NCBI GenBank assembly: GCA_963921795.1
Contig: OY997641.1
Span: 58,877,591-58,941,590, forward strand
DNA length: 64,000 nt
Direction of reading: 5' to 3'
From: Nannobrachium achirus
Taxonomy: Eukaryota > Chordata > Actinopteri > Myctophiformes > Myctophidae
Under the pieces are notes generated by a model. That model was not told the origin of the DNA and searched no databases. It saw only the letters and a list, made by a program, of their open reading frames with translations. Numbering within the stretch: the first letter of the stretch is position 1; each line of letters starts with the position of its first letter. Positions 1-8,940 of the stretch are shown here, piece after piece. Position numbers and translations under genes: made by a program.

Positions 1-141
1 TCTCATTAACATAATTAACGCAGACCACTACTTTTCCTTTTTTTTGCTCATTAACATAATTAACGCAGACCACGCCCCTCCTTAACATAATTAACGCAGA
101 CCACGCCCCCAACCTCATTAACATAATTATTTATTTATTTA
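1..141. repeat. Satellite-like leader of unit 1
   Basis: Short direct repeats of the type CATTAACATAATTAACGCAG with CCACGCCC boxes continue the 158-bp satellite that ends the preceding unit in the other copies. No gene is seen here. Confidence 0.7.
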
Positions 142-206
142 TTGAAGGAAGGAAGGAAGGAAGGAAGGAAGGAAGGAAGGAAGGAAGGAAAGAAAGAAAG
201 AAAGAA
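142..206. repeat. (GGAA)n-(GAAA)n microsatellite
   Basis: Perfect GGAA repeats pass into GAAA repeats. The counterparts at 27121-27207 and 52993-53079 are longer, so the locus is length-variable between units. An AATT repeat follows at 241-285. Confidence 0.95.
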
Positions 207-485
207 TTTGCCTAAATTTACGGGGTTCTTAACAAGGAGGCAATTAATTAATTAATTAATTAATTAATTAATTAATTAATTAATTGAGGCACGCACGCAC
301 ACACGCACCACGCCCACACGCCCACACGCATTTCCAAACCATGCCCTGCCCCCCCCATTTGCATAAGTCGGCTTAATTTACATAATTAATGCGTGCGACG
401 CCCACAAAACTCATTACGTTAGGCCCACTCGTTAAGTCAGACTCCTCCCTCTTGTTGAAACCACGCCCACTCGTTAATAGCAGAT

Positions 486-532
486 CTACAAGCTCACAAC
501 GCGTCTTGATGCGACGCGTTGTGAGCTTGTAG
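486..532. repeat. Palindromic hairpin element H1
   Basis: Two 20-base arms (CTACAAGCTCACAACGCGTC and its reverse complement) surround a 7-base loop. The arms match perfectly. A 23-bp direct duplication starting TTGAAACCACGCCC flanks it at 455-477 and 533-555. Confidence 0.85.
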
Positions 533-637
533 TTGAAACCACGCCCACTCGTTAAGTTCGACTCCACCCCTTGTATTTGCGTGTAATTAGCACGTCAGCG
601 CGGTGACGAGAACGCTTGTCATGCGGCCTCATTTACA

Positions 638-676
638 GGAAGGAAGGAAGGAAGGAAGGAAGGAAGGAAGGAAGGA

Positions 677-728
<52 letters not shown>

Positions 729-729
729 A
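638..729. repeat. (GGAA)n-(GAAA)n microsatellite
   Basis: This is a second GGAA/GAAA tract. Its counterparts at 27650-27765 and 53522-53689 are clearly longer, making it one of the most variable loci between units. Open frames across it encode only low-complexity peptides and are not taken as genes. Confidence 0.95.
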
Positions 730-778
730 TTTGCCTAAATGTGTGGGGTTCTTAACGAGGAGGCAGTAATTACGCACG

Positions 779-1085
779 CATGCATGCATGCATGCATGCA
801 CACACACACACTTTCTTTTTTTATTTATTTATTTATTTATTTATTCATGTGTTCGTTCATTCATTATTTATTTATTTATTTAAATAAATACTCTGTTGCT
901 AGTATCCACAACTTTCCAACATCCCATAATGCATTGCGCAGAAGTTGGATGGAGCTTCCGTGAGCTTGTATGTGTTATTTAATACCAGTAACACGAGAAG
1001 CCAGACAGCGAGTTTGGAGACGGTAGCACGCTGCAAAGCGGAGTTATGGCTCTTTAAAGCCCAGCCGATCGATAGGCAGACGCCT
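779..1085. repeat. ATGC, CA and TTTA simple repeats, then unique sequence
   Basis: ATGC repeats at about 779-800 and a short CA run are followed by TTTA repeats to about 885. The rest up to the G run shows no recognisable gene. Confidence 0.75.
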
Positions 1086-1108
1086 GGGGGGGGGGGGGGG
1101 GGGGGGGG
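1086..1108 (+). repeat. Poly-G run, 23 bases
   Basis: An uninterrupted G homopolymer. The counterparts are 21 G at 28121-28141 and 34 G at 54045-54078. The G-rich strand could form quadruplex structures. The length differences may be real or sequencing noise. Confidence 0.9.
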
Positions 1109-2082
1109 CGGAGTCCAGGGGCGGAAATAAATAAATAATTAATTACATAAATAATCAGTCTCGGAAACAGTCGGGAAATAAATAAATAAATAAGTCTCGG
1201 AAGTCTCGGAAACATAGTCGGGAAGTAAATAAATAAATAGATAAATAAATAATTAAACCAGTAAGACTCCCTAATATATACTGACTGCGTAGCGATTTGC
1301 GTGATTTTAGGGCAAAATCTGTAGGAGTAGTGTCCAAAAATGGGTTTTAAAAAATCGGCCTGAAGGTGGCGCTAAATGGGACAGATCCATGTTGATGACA
1401 TGAGTGTAGAGCAAGTGTGTACCGATTTGTGTGATTTTAGGCCAAGATTTGTAGGAGCAGTGTCCAGAAAGAGTTTCGGCCTCATGGTGGCGCTAGAAGA
1501 GGAGGGCCATGTGAGAATCGATGGGTGGAGGGCAAGGACTGTCTGTGCAAAATTTGGCACGGATCGGGTCAGCAGTTGCGGAGATATGAGCAGGGCAAAA
1601 GTGTGACGGACAGACAGACACCTGGTCAAGGTTTCGATAGTAACTGCGACTTGACGGTCGCAATTTATCAGTCAGTGGCGGCGCAGTTGGGCCTGGTGTG
1701 GAGACAGGGAAATAATTCATTCAATAAATGAATATTTATTTCATTCAATAAATGCATTAGATAAATAACCCACATTTACCCAAAACAGCCCACATGCAGC
1801 CTTGTAGATCGGCTGTTTTTATTGTTTTAGTTTTTAAATTGTTTCCCCCTTTTTTCCCCCTGACTTAGTCTTTTCTAGGATCACCTTTTAGTTGAGCTTG
1901 TACCAGTGAACTGTACTGTCAATGACACTGTATACCTATGACAGTCCTATATCAATAATTAGTTCATTCGTGAATGACTTCCCTGTGGAAATAAGCCAAA
2001 AACATTACTAGGATCTCCTTTTAGTTGCGCTTGTACCAAATCATGTTTATTACGTATCTATCTATCTATCTTCCTAAGTCAC
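1109..2082. repeat. AAAT repeats and a degenerate tandem of about 125 bp
   Basis: AAAT-type repeats fill 1120-1260. From about 1305 a segment with GATTTGCGTGATTTTAGG and GGTGGCGCTA occurs twice in tandem (about 1305-1380 and 1420-1495). The same GGTGGCGCT style recurs near 20460, which suggests one dispersed family. Unit 1 differs from units 2 and 3 at 1560-1745. A hairpin remnant lies at about 1765-1812; the fuller form is at 28640-28690. No gene is recognised. Confidence 0.6.
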
Positions 2083-2880
2083 ATGCATTCACATTGCACT
2101 GAACGAACGCACGCACGCTGCGCAGGTCAGCTCAGCAGCTGGCTTTTTTTTTTGTTTTTTTTTCTTGTAAAGCTCCAGCCAGAGTCAGGCGCCGAGGTGG
2201 GGGGACGGCACCAAGCCGGACTTGCGAGCCCAGGCAGCGGCCGAAGGCCGCTGCCCCCCCCATCCCCCTGGAAGTGCGGATGACTGCATGCCTCTAGAAC
2301 CTATCAGTAGGTCCCCATCCATAGACGGCGCTGTAGCCAAGGAATTCTCCCCCAGTCACTCACCTGACACACCAGGAAGTGCAGTGCACCAGTCTGTGTT
2401 GGAGAAGCACCATGCATGTTGCACTGCTGCTGCTGCCTCGTGGTAGAAAGGAATCACTCATCTATATACAGTATGTGTGTCTAACAGGGTTAAACTGCTC
2501 CACGTTGTCACAGTAATCATTGCTATAGAGTGTTTGTTCAGTAACAGTGTTAAACGGCTCTATATTGTGACAGGAATCGTTCCCACCGAGTCTTTGTTCA
2601 CTAACAGTGTTACAGTGTGATATGAAAGAATCCACATGAGGGCAGTGTTTCCATTCTCAACTCACTGAGTTGAACAGAGGGCGGAACCCAATGCAATAAC
2701 AAGTCCTATTATTTAGAAAGGAGTCACGTCAATGTCAGCATTTTTTTTCCCTCTCTTTTTGCCAACATTTTTTAAATCATTTTTTTAAATCATTTCACAA
2801 TGTAAAAACAAAAATCCTTTTGAGAAAAATGTAATGACCTATACACAGTATCTATAGGCTGTGTCTGTGTATATTCTGAG
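2083..2880. other. No recognised gene; GC-rich patch, then AT-rich sequence
   Basis: Open frames of 60-120 codons cross this stretch but match no family I recognise and change length between units by indels. A short imperfect tandem (AACAGTGTTA with variants) lies at about 2485-2612. A minus-strand GTGAGT occurs near 2360, but no convincing exon precedes it. Confidence 0.5.
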
Positions 2881-2883
2881 TGT

Positions 2884-3094
2884 ATTATGTATTTTCAAAG
2901 CGAACGTTTGTAACTCAAATTTTGCTTCTGGGTGGTCCCTGGAACTAGATATTTTGAAATGGGGGTCCGTGGCCAAATAAATATCATTTTGGGGGTCCTT
3001 CACATGAAATGGTTTGAGCACCACTGACATAGTAGTCTCTCAAGAACAGACTAACTGAGCTCCAGTTAAGTGAAAAGGACCTTTTCTTTGACGT
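2884..3094 (-). mobile_element. hAT-like fragment, left arm of a long inverted repeat
   Basis: This is the reverse complement of about 4664-4872. Read on the minus strand it contains CAGTGGTGCTCAAACC, the style of end seen in non-autonomous hAT elements. The pair encloses the scpep1 penultimate exon. In units 2 and 3 the arm continues for another 185 bp (29939-30123 in unit 2) and includes an extra hairpin. Confidence 0.75.
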
Positions 3095-3164
3095 GAAAAA
3101 AAGATGTATCAAGTACATATATTATAAGTACCTTTTACCAATTATAGAGGGTTCAAGTGGTACC

Positions 3165-3305
3165 GGATATACAGCTCGGCTAATAAAAGGTGAATTGATC
3201 CCAGTGCATGACAGAGGAAGATAAATGTAATCGCCACGATACGATTATCGTGAGTGTTTTTGATCACGATAAACGGTGATATCGCGTAACGTACCATCCC
3301 TATTA
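3165..3305. mobile_element. Small MITE with ACGATTATCGTG palindrome
   Basis: The segment holds ACGATTATCGTG and a spaced CACGATAAACG, close to the element at about 19495-19612. Both include GATCCCAGTGCATGAC and end near CCATCCCTA. It looks like a short non-coding transposon; its superfamily is not assigned. Confidence 0.55.
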
Positions 3306-3570
3306 CCAAGTATGCTTCTGTGTACTTAAAAGTACTTCAAACTTATGCCACATCCCACTTATGACATTATATAATTGGACCAAAGGCATTGACATGACCA
3401 TGACTATCACTCTTAATCCAGGGATGCCACAGTCCAAGGGTGCCTCAGAATAATCTGATAACATTTGGAATTCATCAGTATCACTTCACTATGCTTAGTA
3501 AAACAGACCTGATTTGCACTGTACTTGATGAGTTATTTTTCCATCTGCGGTCAACACTCTTCATCAAAAA

Positions 3571-3619
3571 TGGCAGATCTACAAGCTCACGATGCCTTGT
3601 GAGCTTGTAGACCTACTAT
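3571..3619. repeat. Palindromic hairpin element H3
   Basis: The arms GCAGATCTACAAGCTCAC and GTGAGCTTGTAGACCT flank a short loop. GGTTCAAGTGGTTAA follows at about 3656-3671, the end of the TTAA-flanked element that also carries hairpins in the engase introns. Confidence 0.8.
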
Positions 3620-3814
3620 ACTTTGGTGAACCTTCCCACCCAGAATAGTGATGCTGGGGTTCAAGTGGTTAAACGTCAAGTCTAAAGTTATTTTCAGTCA
3701 GTTTTGAATGGAAACGGATATTTCTCCAATTAAGATTCTAAAAAAAGGGGTTGCCCCGAGTCAAAAAAAAAAGTTTGAAAACCCCTGTTTTAATCAGGAT
3801 GCAATAGAGTAGAA

Positions 3815-4018
3815 CAGTGGTTCTCAAAATGGATTCCAGGGACTCTGTGGGTTCCTTTTTAAGGGGGGTCTAAATTGACCCATGCAAGTCTTTAACTCTG
3901 ACGGTGTACAAATGGAACCAAATGAACCCATTAGGGTTCATAACGGGTTCATTTGGTTCCATTTGTACACTGTCAGAGTTAAAGGGGAGACCTTGAAATT
4001 TGAATGTTTGAGAAACAC
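3815..4018. mobile_element. hAT-like non-autonomous element with internal palindrome
   Basis: It begins CAGTGGTTCTCAAAA and ends TTTGAGAAACACCA. An almost perfect palindrome occupies 3893-3981 (TAACTCTGACGGTGTACAAA and its complement). Its sister at 18279-18461 has a perfect 8-bp target duplication; here the duplication is not clear. Copies in units 2 and 3 lie at 30845-31048 and 56782-56985. It ends about 45 bp before the scpep1 exon. Confidence 0.7.
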
Positions 4019-4064
4019 CAGAGTATGCGTTGAATGCACTGTGACGCTCCCTCTATCCTCTCAG

Positions 4065-4228
4065 GTCAGGAGCTGTGGGTCAAGCGGCTGAAGTGGGCGG
4101 GGCTACCAGCCTTTAGCAAGCTGAGATGGACGGCTCTGGATGACCCCGCCTCCCCGGGCCTGACCGGAGCCTTCTGCAAGACCTACCACAACTTCTCCTT
4201 CTACTGGATCCTCAAAGCAGGACACATG
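4065..4228 (+). CDS. scpep1: Serine carboxypeptidase SCPEP1-like, penultimate coding exon (unit 1)
   Basis: The exon encodes 54 residues ending FYWILKAGHM, the signature around the catalytic histidine of S10 serine carboxypeptidases. The preceding KRLKWAGLPAFSKLRWTAL matches the C-terminal region of retinoid-inducible serine carboxypeptidase (SCPEP1), as recalled from the mammalian proteins. It runs from CTCAG|GT to ATG|GTAAAC; two bases complete the previous codon and it ends in phase 0, which fits the next exon. SCPEP1 is a secretory/lysosomal carboxypeptidase. The catalytic Ser and Asp exons are not in the window. If the left flank holds the earlier exons, this is the copy that could belong to an intact gene. 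An acceptor 5 bases downstream is a less likely alternative. Confidence 0.88.
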
Positions 4229-4317
4229 GTAAACCATAGATTCTGTACTAGCCCATTTAGGCCCTGAACACATTATGACGCAATATTTTATGCTTTAAAT
4301 ATAAACAAATAGCAGAT

Positions 4318-4501
4318 TTTCTTTTTTTTTTGGCTTTTTTATGCCTTTATTGATAGGACAGTAGACTGACAGGAAATGGGGAGAGATGGGGAATGACATG
4401 TGGCAAAGGTCGTCCGGATCGGGAATCGAACCGGCGACGCCAGCAGGCATCATAGCCTAGTATGTGGTATGCGCCTTGACCAACAGGCCAGCGGGCGCCC
4501 G
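4318..4501 (-). mobile_element. tRNA-derived SINE (minus orientation) inserted in a hairpin element
   Basis: The plus strand reads from a T-rich tail to CGGGAATCGAACCGGCGAC; the reverse strand gives a B-box-like GGTTCGATTCCCG. A 13-bp target duplication, ACAAATAGCAGAT, flanks it at 4305-4317 and 4502-4514. The duplicated bases are the left end of hairpin H4, so the SINE landed in that hairpin. Counterparts are 31348-31526 and 57285-57463. Confidence 0.8.
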
Positions 4502-4503
4502 AC

Positions 4504-4557
4504 AAATAGCAGATCTACAAGCTCACAGCGCGCTGCGAGCTTGTAGATCTGCTATTT
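4504..4557. repeat. Palindromic hairpin element H4
   Basis: The arms AAATAGCAGATCTACAAGCTC and their complement meet around GCGCGC. One end was duplicated by the neighbouring SINE insertion. The flanking GAAAAATCGTG continues into the right inverted-repeat arm. Confidence 0.85.
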
Positions 4558-4663
4558 TTGAAAAATCGTGAAAATTAGAATTTTGACCCGATTCTATAAG
4601 TGTCTTTTGAAAAAGATTTTTGAAAAAAACCTATGTTTCTATGTCAGCAATCTGGCCAGCCAT

Positions 4664-4872
4664 CGTCAAAGAAAAGGTCCTTTTCACTTAACTGGAGCTC
4701 AGTCAGTCTGTTCTTGAGAGACTACTATGTCAGTGGTGCTCAAACCTTTTCACGTGAAGGACCCCCAAAATGATATTTATTTGGCCACGGACCCCCATTT
4801 CAAAATATCTAGTTCCAGGGACCACCCAGAAGCAAAATTTGAGTTACAAACGTTCGCTTTGAAAATACATTA
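4664..4872 (+). mobile_element. hAT-like fragment, right arm of the long inverted repeat
   Basis: It is the inverted partner of 2884-3094 and contains CAGTGGTGCTCAAACC followed by GGACCCCC motifs. The counterparts at about 31690-31897 and 57627-57835 pair with longer left arms. Confidence 0.75.
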
Positions 4873-4910
4873 TATTCAAAGATTTGCACACATTTTCACG
4901 ACTTTTTTCA

Positions 4911-4981
4911 AAAATAGCAGATCTACAAGCTCGCAGCGTGGCACTCGGTGCCGCGCTGTGAGCTTGTATATCTGCTATTTT
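4911..4981. repeat. Palindromic hairpin element H5
   Basis: Outer arms AAATAGCAGATCTACAAGCTC pair with GAGCTTGTATATCTGCTATTT, and inner bases (CGCAGCG.GGCACTCGGTGCC) extend the stem. In units 2 and 3 the inner stem reads GCGCGGCAC.GTGCCGCGC, a better pair than the unit 1 form. Confidence 0.85.
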
Positions 4982-5530
4982 TCACTGGTTAAAGCAGTCA
5001 ATAATTCTAGGCCTAAATGGGCTAGTAAGACTCCTCAGGGCAACATGCCAACAAGCCAAGAATTGGCACAACCTCCTATTACCCCTGTACTTCCCCTAAC
5101 AGATTAACTTGAACATCATTTTTCAAAGGGCCCTGTGTGCCATTTAGATCAAAAAGATTTTGAAAAGATGTCAAAATGACCTGAGATCAGAGAGATGCTT
5201 TTCTCTGTGTGTTGGCTCCCTCGTGTGGCTGCTTGAGAAAATGCTCATTCTAGCTGGTGGACACTTTTCTTTTGTATTCATTCAGCTCTAGCTCTGGAAC
5301 CATATTATTATTTTTGAATGAGGGGGGCCTCATTCAACAGTAAAGAAAAACATACAAAATCTTGGCACATGGACCTTGGAGCCATTTTTGCTTCTGGCAC
5401 GGATAGAGTTAATATAGAAAAAAAGAAACCTTCACATTTTGTTCATGTTGAAAAAATGGCACATTAGATGTGTTTACTGCACCAATCATCCAGATTTGGT
5501 TAACGTTTTTTGCTGATTTGCTTTTGACAG
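4982..5530. other. scpep1 last intron, no other gene seen
   Basis: AT-rich intronic sequence with no recognised coding potential. A 20-bp difference at about 5303-5315 separates unit 1 (ATATTATTA) from units 2 and 3 (TTTTGTCCGATTGACAAAA, a small palindrome). Confidence 0.6.
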
Positions 5531-5593
5531 ATACCGTCAGACCAGGGACCCATGGCTTTACAGATGCTGAGGATGGTGACCCAGCGGGTCTGA
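5531..5593 (+). CDS. scpep1: Serine carboxypeptidase SCPEP1-like, last coding exon (unit 1)
   Basis: Twenty codons plus TGA, starting after TTTTGACAG, encode IPSDQGPMALQMLRMVTQRV. This continues GHM of the upstream exon in phase 0 and fits the SCPEP1 C-terminus, where the histidine motif is followed by a PSDQG stretch and a short helix. The carboxyl end differs in units 2 and 3, where the last codon is GCC (Ala) rather than GTC (Val). A poly(A) signal follows at 5719-5724. Confidence 0.88.
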   Translation: MPSDQGPMALQMLRMVTQRV

Positions 5594-5718
5594 GTATCTC
5601 ACGTCCCCCGGATGGCAGCTGGAATGCCTTGACAATCACAAATGGACACGTTATCAGCACTCCGATCAACCAAATTGTCACGTTTAATCGCATCTTTTTA
5701 AATCGTTGCTGTTTGAAC

Positions 5719-5724
5719 AATAAA
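5719..5724 (+). promoter_or_regulatory. Poly(A) signal AATAAA of scpep1 (unit 1)
   Basis: AATAAA lies 126 bases after the stop codon and is followed by T-rich and TG-containing sequence. The same signal is at 32757-32762 and 58694-58699. Confidence 0.7.
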
Positions 5725-5897
5725 GTAATTTCTTTTTTGTAAATGCTGCTGGCCTTTTTTGTTTGAGATAAAATGCATATTCGTGCTCATTGTAAAAGAA
5801 GTTGACAGGGAATTTTGTCAGGAAATGATGACTGTTTTAATTAAATTAAGTCAATATGGAGCAATATAGTAAGCCTTCATCAATGTCTTCTTTATGG
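5725..5897. other. Intergenic spacer between convergent genes
   Basis: Nothing recognisable in this stretch. The scpep1 and engase stop codons are about 1.56 kb apart, and the remainder of that gap is transposon sequence. Confidence 0.6.
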
Positions 5898-6759
5898 CAG
5901 GGGTCCCCCGATGATTAGCTTAATGTGCAATATTGTTTTCTCACTCGACGGTAAACAAACATACAGTATAGGTGTATACTATACAGGGTATCTGCACATT
6001 TCTAAAGATCCAATTTGATTTGACTTTTTAATGCCAAATTATCAAATATGTAAATATTAGGCAAATATTGTGAAAATACAAGCTCACAAAGCCTGAGCTT
6101 ATTTGCCTGTTTTCACTATATCAGTGGAACAAAGTCTGGGGTTCTTCCCAGTTCAAATATGATTCCATTATGGAACCTCACATTCTGTTCAGGTTACAAG
6201 TTGTACTGTACAAGTCTGGCTGTTGGTTGTGAGCAGTCTTTCAGTCCATTGTTGTAACATGTGAGCAACAGAGAACACTGCAGGACTTTAAAGCCATGCT
6301 ATGTGGTGCCATTGAACAGCCAGAGTCTGCAGACTGGGCTTCTTTTCTTTCTCTCTGAGACAACTCATACAGCGCTTCCTCAGGCTGGTACAAACCCTGA
6401 TTCCGTTGGTAAGATTGCAACACTCTTCTAGAAAGGGAGGAAGGTGTCCTTCAACTGAATGGCTCCCTGTCGGGACCAGGCCCACATGGATGGATTATAG
6501 ACCAGGCTAAAGAGGCCCTTCACCCTTCATCTCCTGGCAGAGATAACAGTTTGATTGGTGGGGACCCCGTACCCTGACACTTACATTTTGTGAAACATGG
6601 TTCACAACGCCATGCTCACAACGCCTCGCAACGCTATTTTCACAATTTCTGCCCTCTATGCACTTACATTTTATGTTGGTTTGTTTACTGTTGAGTGAGA
6701 AAACAATGTTGCACATTAAGTTAATCATCTGGGGACCCCCCAAAATAATTTCATGTACA
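5898..6759. mobile_element. hAT-like element, truncated at the right in unit 1
   Basis: The left end CAGGGGTCCCCCGATGATTAG is mirrored by a right arm near 6670-6750 (TGTTTACTGTTGAGTGAG.CATCTGGGGACC), giving inverted arms of about 75 bp. Units 2 and 3 keep the full right end GGGGGTCCCGAACCACTG (32937-33810 and 58873-59747); unit 1 has lost about 56 bp there. Degenerate hairpin copies lie at 6071-6115 and 6597-6640. No coding region is present. Confidence 0.65.
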
Positions 6760-6860
6760 GTAAGCGGTGACCACATAAACTGGTTGAACCAACAGGGGCC
6801 CCCAAATAGCACCTTTTTTAAATGATTACAAAGTTATGTAAAATGGGATACTAATTAAGA

Positions 6861-7021
6861 ATATTCATAGGTTGCATTTGTAGTCCTACAGCGGCCGTGT
6901 TGAGGACCAACACAAGTGTGCTGATTGGTGTAGATTAGAACATTAACCAATCAGACAACTGAAACACCTGTGCTGGTCCTCAACATGGACTGCGTAGGAC
7001 TCCAAATGCAACCCATGAATA
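6861..7021. mobile_element. Palindromic MITE next to the engase 3' end
   Basis: The left side ATTCATAGGTTGCATTTG, GTCCTAC and TTGAGGACCA is mirrored by TGGTCCTCAA, GTAGGACT and CCAAATGCAACCCATGAAT. It lies 133 bp from the engase stop and probably falls in the 3' UTR. Copies in units 2 and 3 are at 33927-34087 and 59864-60024. Confidence 0.75.
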
Positions 7022-7154
7022 CAGAGAACCTCAAATACAAATACACCGGAAAATATGAATACATATTGCATAGTGAATCAGAAACACATTATTGTTAATG
7101 TATTTCTGTCTCATGAAGATTTTCCCCAAGCAGACAAACTGAGACCCGAGTCCC

Positions 7155-7562
7155 TCATGACGACGTCTCCACCCTCTGCTCCTGGGTGTAGCTGAGGCTG
7201 CGTCTGCCCCAGTGGCTCTCTGGGACCAGGAAGCCCTCCCGCGTCACCGGCTCCACCAGCAGCTCCACCAGGCCCGGGGGCTCGGCCAGCGGCAGCTCCG
7301 TCACCCGGAACAGGGTGGAGTAGGAGCGGCCCACCAGCTCGGGCCGCCCCGGGGGCACCCGGGGGTCCGGCCCCCGCAGGCGTCGCCAGTACACCCTGAA
7401 GTGACGCGCCAGCCGCGCCGGGTAGCTCCAGCGCAGCGTGGCGTTGAGGACCAGGCTGCTGGCGTCGCTGCTGCTGCCGACGCTCCGCAGCCACACCACG
7501 TCGTAGATGCACACGCCCTGGACCGACTGGAGGGGAGCCGACAGGCTGGCCTCGTCCAGGAC
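7155..7562 (-). CDS. engase: Endo-beta-N-acetylglucosaminidase (ENGASE)-like, last coding exon E6 (unit 1)
   Basis: The exon encodes 135 residues from VLDEASLSAPLQSVQGVCIY to VETSS and a TGA stop. The near-terminal VELLVEPVTREGFLVPESHW corresponds to the C-terminal LVEP.EGF.VP.WGR region of vertebrate ENGASE. ENGASE (GH85, EC 3.2.1.96) acts in the cytosol and cuts the chitobiose core of free N-glycans. This exon lies in the C-terminal beta-rich part, not the catalytic barrel. The acceptor CCCCGTCAG|GTC is clear and in phase 0 with E5. The exon is much richer in G and C than its surroundings. Overlapping long open frames on both strands are side effects of that composition. No 5' exons occur between here and unit 2, so this copy seems to be an orphan 3' end. 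Confidence 0.88.
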   Translation of the reverse strand, partial: VLDEASLSAPLQSVQGVCIYDVVWLRSVGSSSDASSLVLNATLRWSYPARLARHFRVYWRRLRGPDPRVPPGRPELVGRSYSTLFRVTELPLAEPPGLVELLVEPVTREGFLVPESHWGRRSLSYTQEQRVETSS

Positions 7563-7854
7563 CTGACGGGGAGGGCAAAGAGACAGTAGATCAAAGCCCT
7601 GAATAGGGAATGAAGGAGGTTTATGTGTTAAATGTTATTAAATTACAGTAAAATAACTACAAATGCAACATTTAACATGGTCACTTTAACAAGGTATTAT
7701 ATTATATTCTCCACACTTGTATTCTCCCCAGCTTGACAAAATGGTATATTACCAGGTTCCGCAGGTCAGCTGCACAGGTGCAATGCATTATTGTTAATTG
7801 TGGCACGTTTACTAACATGCTAAGTTTAGCTGCACTTGAAAAACCATTCCAGCC

Positions 7855-8940
7855 CAAGAAACCATAGAAACCTGTGTAAAAAACTGACAAAAGTCTTCGT
7901 CTTTTTTTTTTTTCAGACATCTGCGAGGCGTTGTGAGCATGTAGATCTGCTATTTTCACAATATAACCGTGTTATCCAAAATGTAATGCCTATTTTCCAT
8001 GAGGACTCCCATCTTTGCCATACCCTAGCTTTTGCTGAACTGACGCCACTGCAGTTTCCTGCACCCTTCCAGCATGTGCTACAGTAAATGGTAAATGGTG
8101 CATTTATATTGCGCCTTTATCCAAGGCGCTTTACGTAGATTGTGCATTGCATTCACCCATTCACACACCGATGGCAGGGGAAACCTAGCCTAGCTGAGCT
8201 AGACATCCCAGCCATGTTAAAACAAGGAGGGGATAGATACTGCAGTTAGTTAGCTAGATGCATTAGTATCTAGGCTGGCCCCAGGCTAGGGGATTATTAG
8301 CTGTGTATATTCTATAAATGGGACTGATCGCTACTGGGAGGTGAGTTGGGACTTGATCGCCCTGGCTGGGTCACCTGAGTGAGGGGTATGTTGTTCTATA
8401 TTAAATACCAAATTACTTGTGAAAAGGTATTAAACATTGTTTTCAATAGACAAAGTAATTGCATAGCAAACAATACAACAGAGGATAATAGGCTACATTT
8501 AATTTTCAGTTGATCCAAAAGAAAAACCTTGTCAACCATGATATGGACAATTCTGTTATTTGTGTCATGTCGATGAGGTTCAGTAACTTGTTGCCCTAAG
8601 CAACTGGGAATTGATCATTTGCCCTTAGTGTGGGGATTTAAGGGGAGCAAATGCAAATTTCGTGCAAATTTGTCTTAAAGTGCAACACATTTTGCACAGA
8701 TGTAGCCTAGGGCTTGCTCTAATGATTTAGCTAGGGCGCCCGAGCCGACGACCTTCGGGGCCGCCACAGCGGCCAAATCAAGTTGGCCTCCCATTGACTT
8801 TCTATACAGGAGGAAAATACCCAGAAAAAAAACTTTTTTCTGGGTATTTAAGTAGGATGTGAGGGGTCTAACTAGTGGTCTGTCATCATGTTGAATCCAT
8901 TGCAAGCATTTGTTTTGCACAAAAAACATTCCTTGGGCTA
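7855..8940. repeat. Local tandem block, first copy with a 367-bp deletion
   Basis: The block starts CAAGAAACCATAG and repeats at 8941-10381. Units 2 and 3 have only one such block. The first copy joins base 8292 directly to what is base 9746 in the second copy, so 367 bp (9379-9745) are missing. A half-hairpin lies at about 7924-7957. Confidence 0.9.
8087..8292 (-). mobile_element. Teleost-type SINE-related repeat, tail part
   Basis: TTTATATTGCGCCTTTATCC, GGCGCTTTACG and CATTCACCCATTCACACACC are phrases typical of dispersed fish repeats. The matching head, with a B-box-like GGTTCGAT on the minus strand, is in the second block at 9379-9530 and is deleted here. Confidence 0.6.

Noticed and set aside
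2083..2446. Plus-strand frames with a GC-rich, proline-rich peptide
   Set aside because: No family resemblance; length and stop positions change between units through indels; overlaps low-complexity T and C runs.
2350..2450. Possible minus-strand exon before a GTGAGT donor
   Set aside because: The peptide is unrecognised, it lies beyond the engase stop, and no partner exon was found.
4318..4501. tRNA gene suggested by a B-box-like sequence
   Set aside because: It is a SINE head with a target duplication and T-rich tail and no complete cloverleaf; the same applies to 9450-9500 and 18920-18945.
7111..7589. Long alternative frames over engase exon E6 (155 aa minus, 125 aa plus, 97 aa minus)
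   Set aside because: They are frames kept open by high GC; only the frame ending VETSS continues from E5 in phase and resembles ENGASE.
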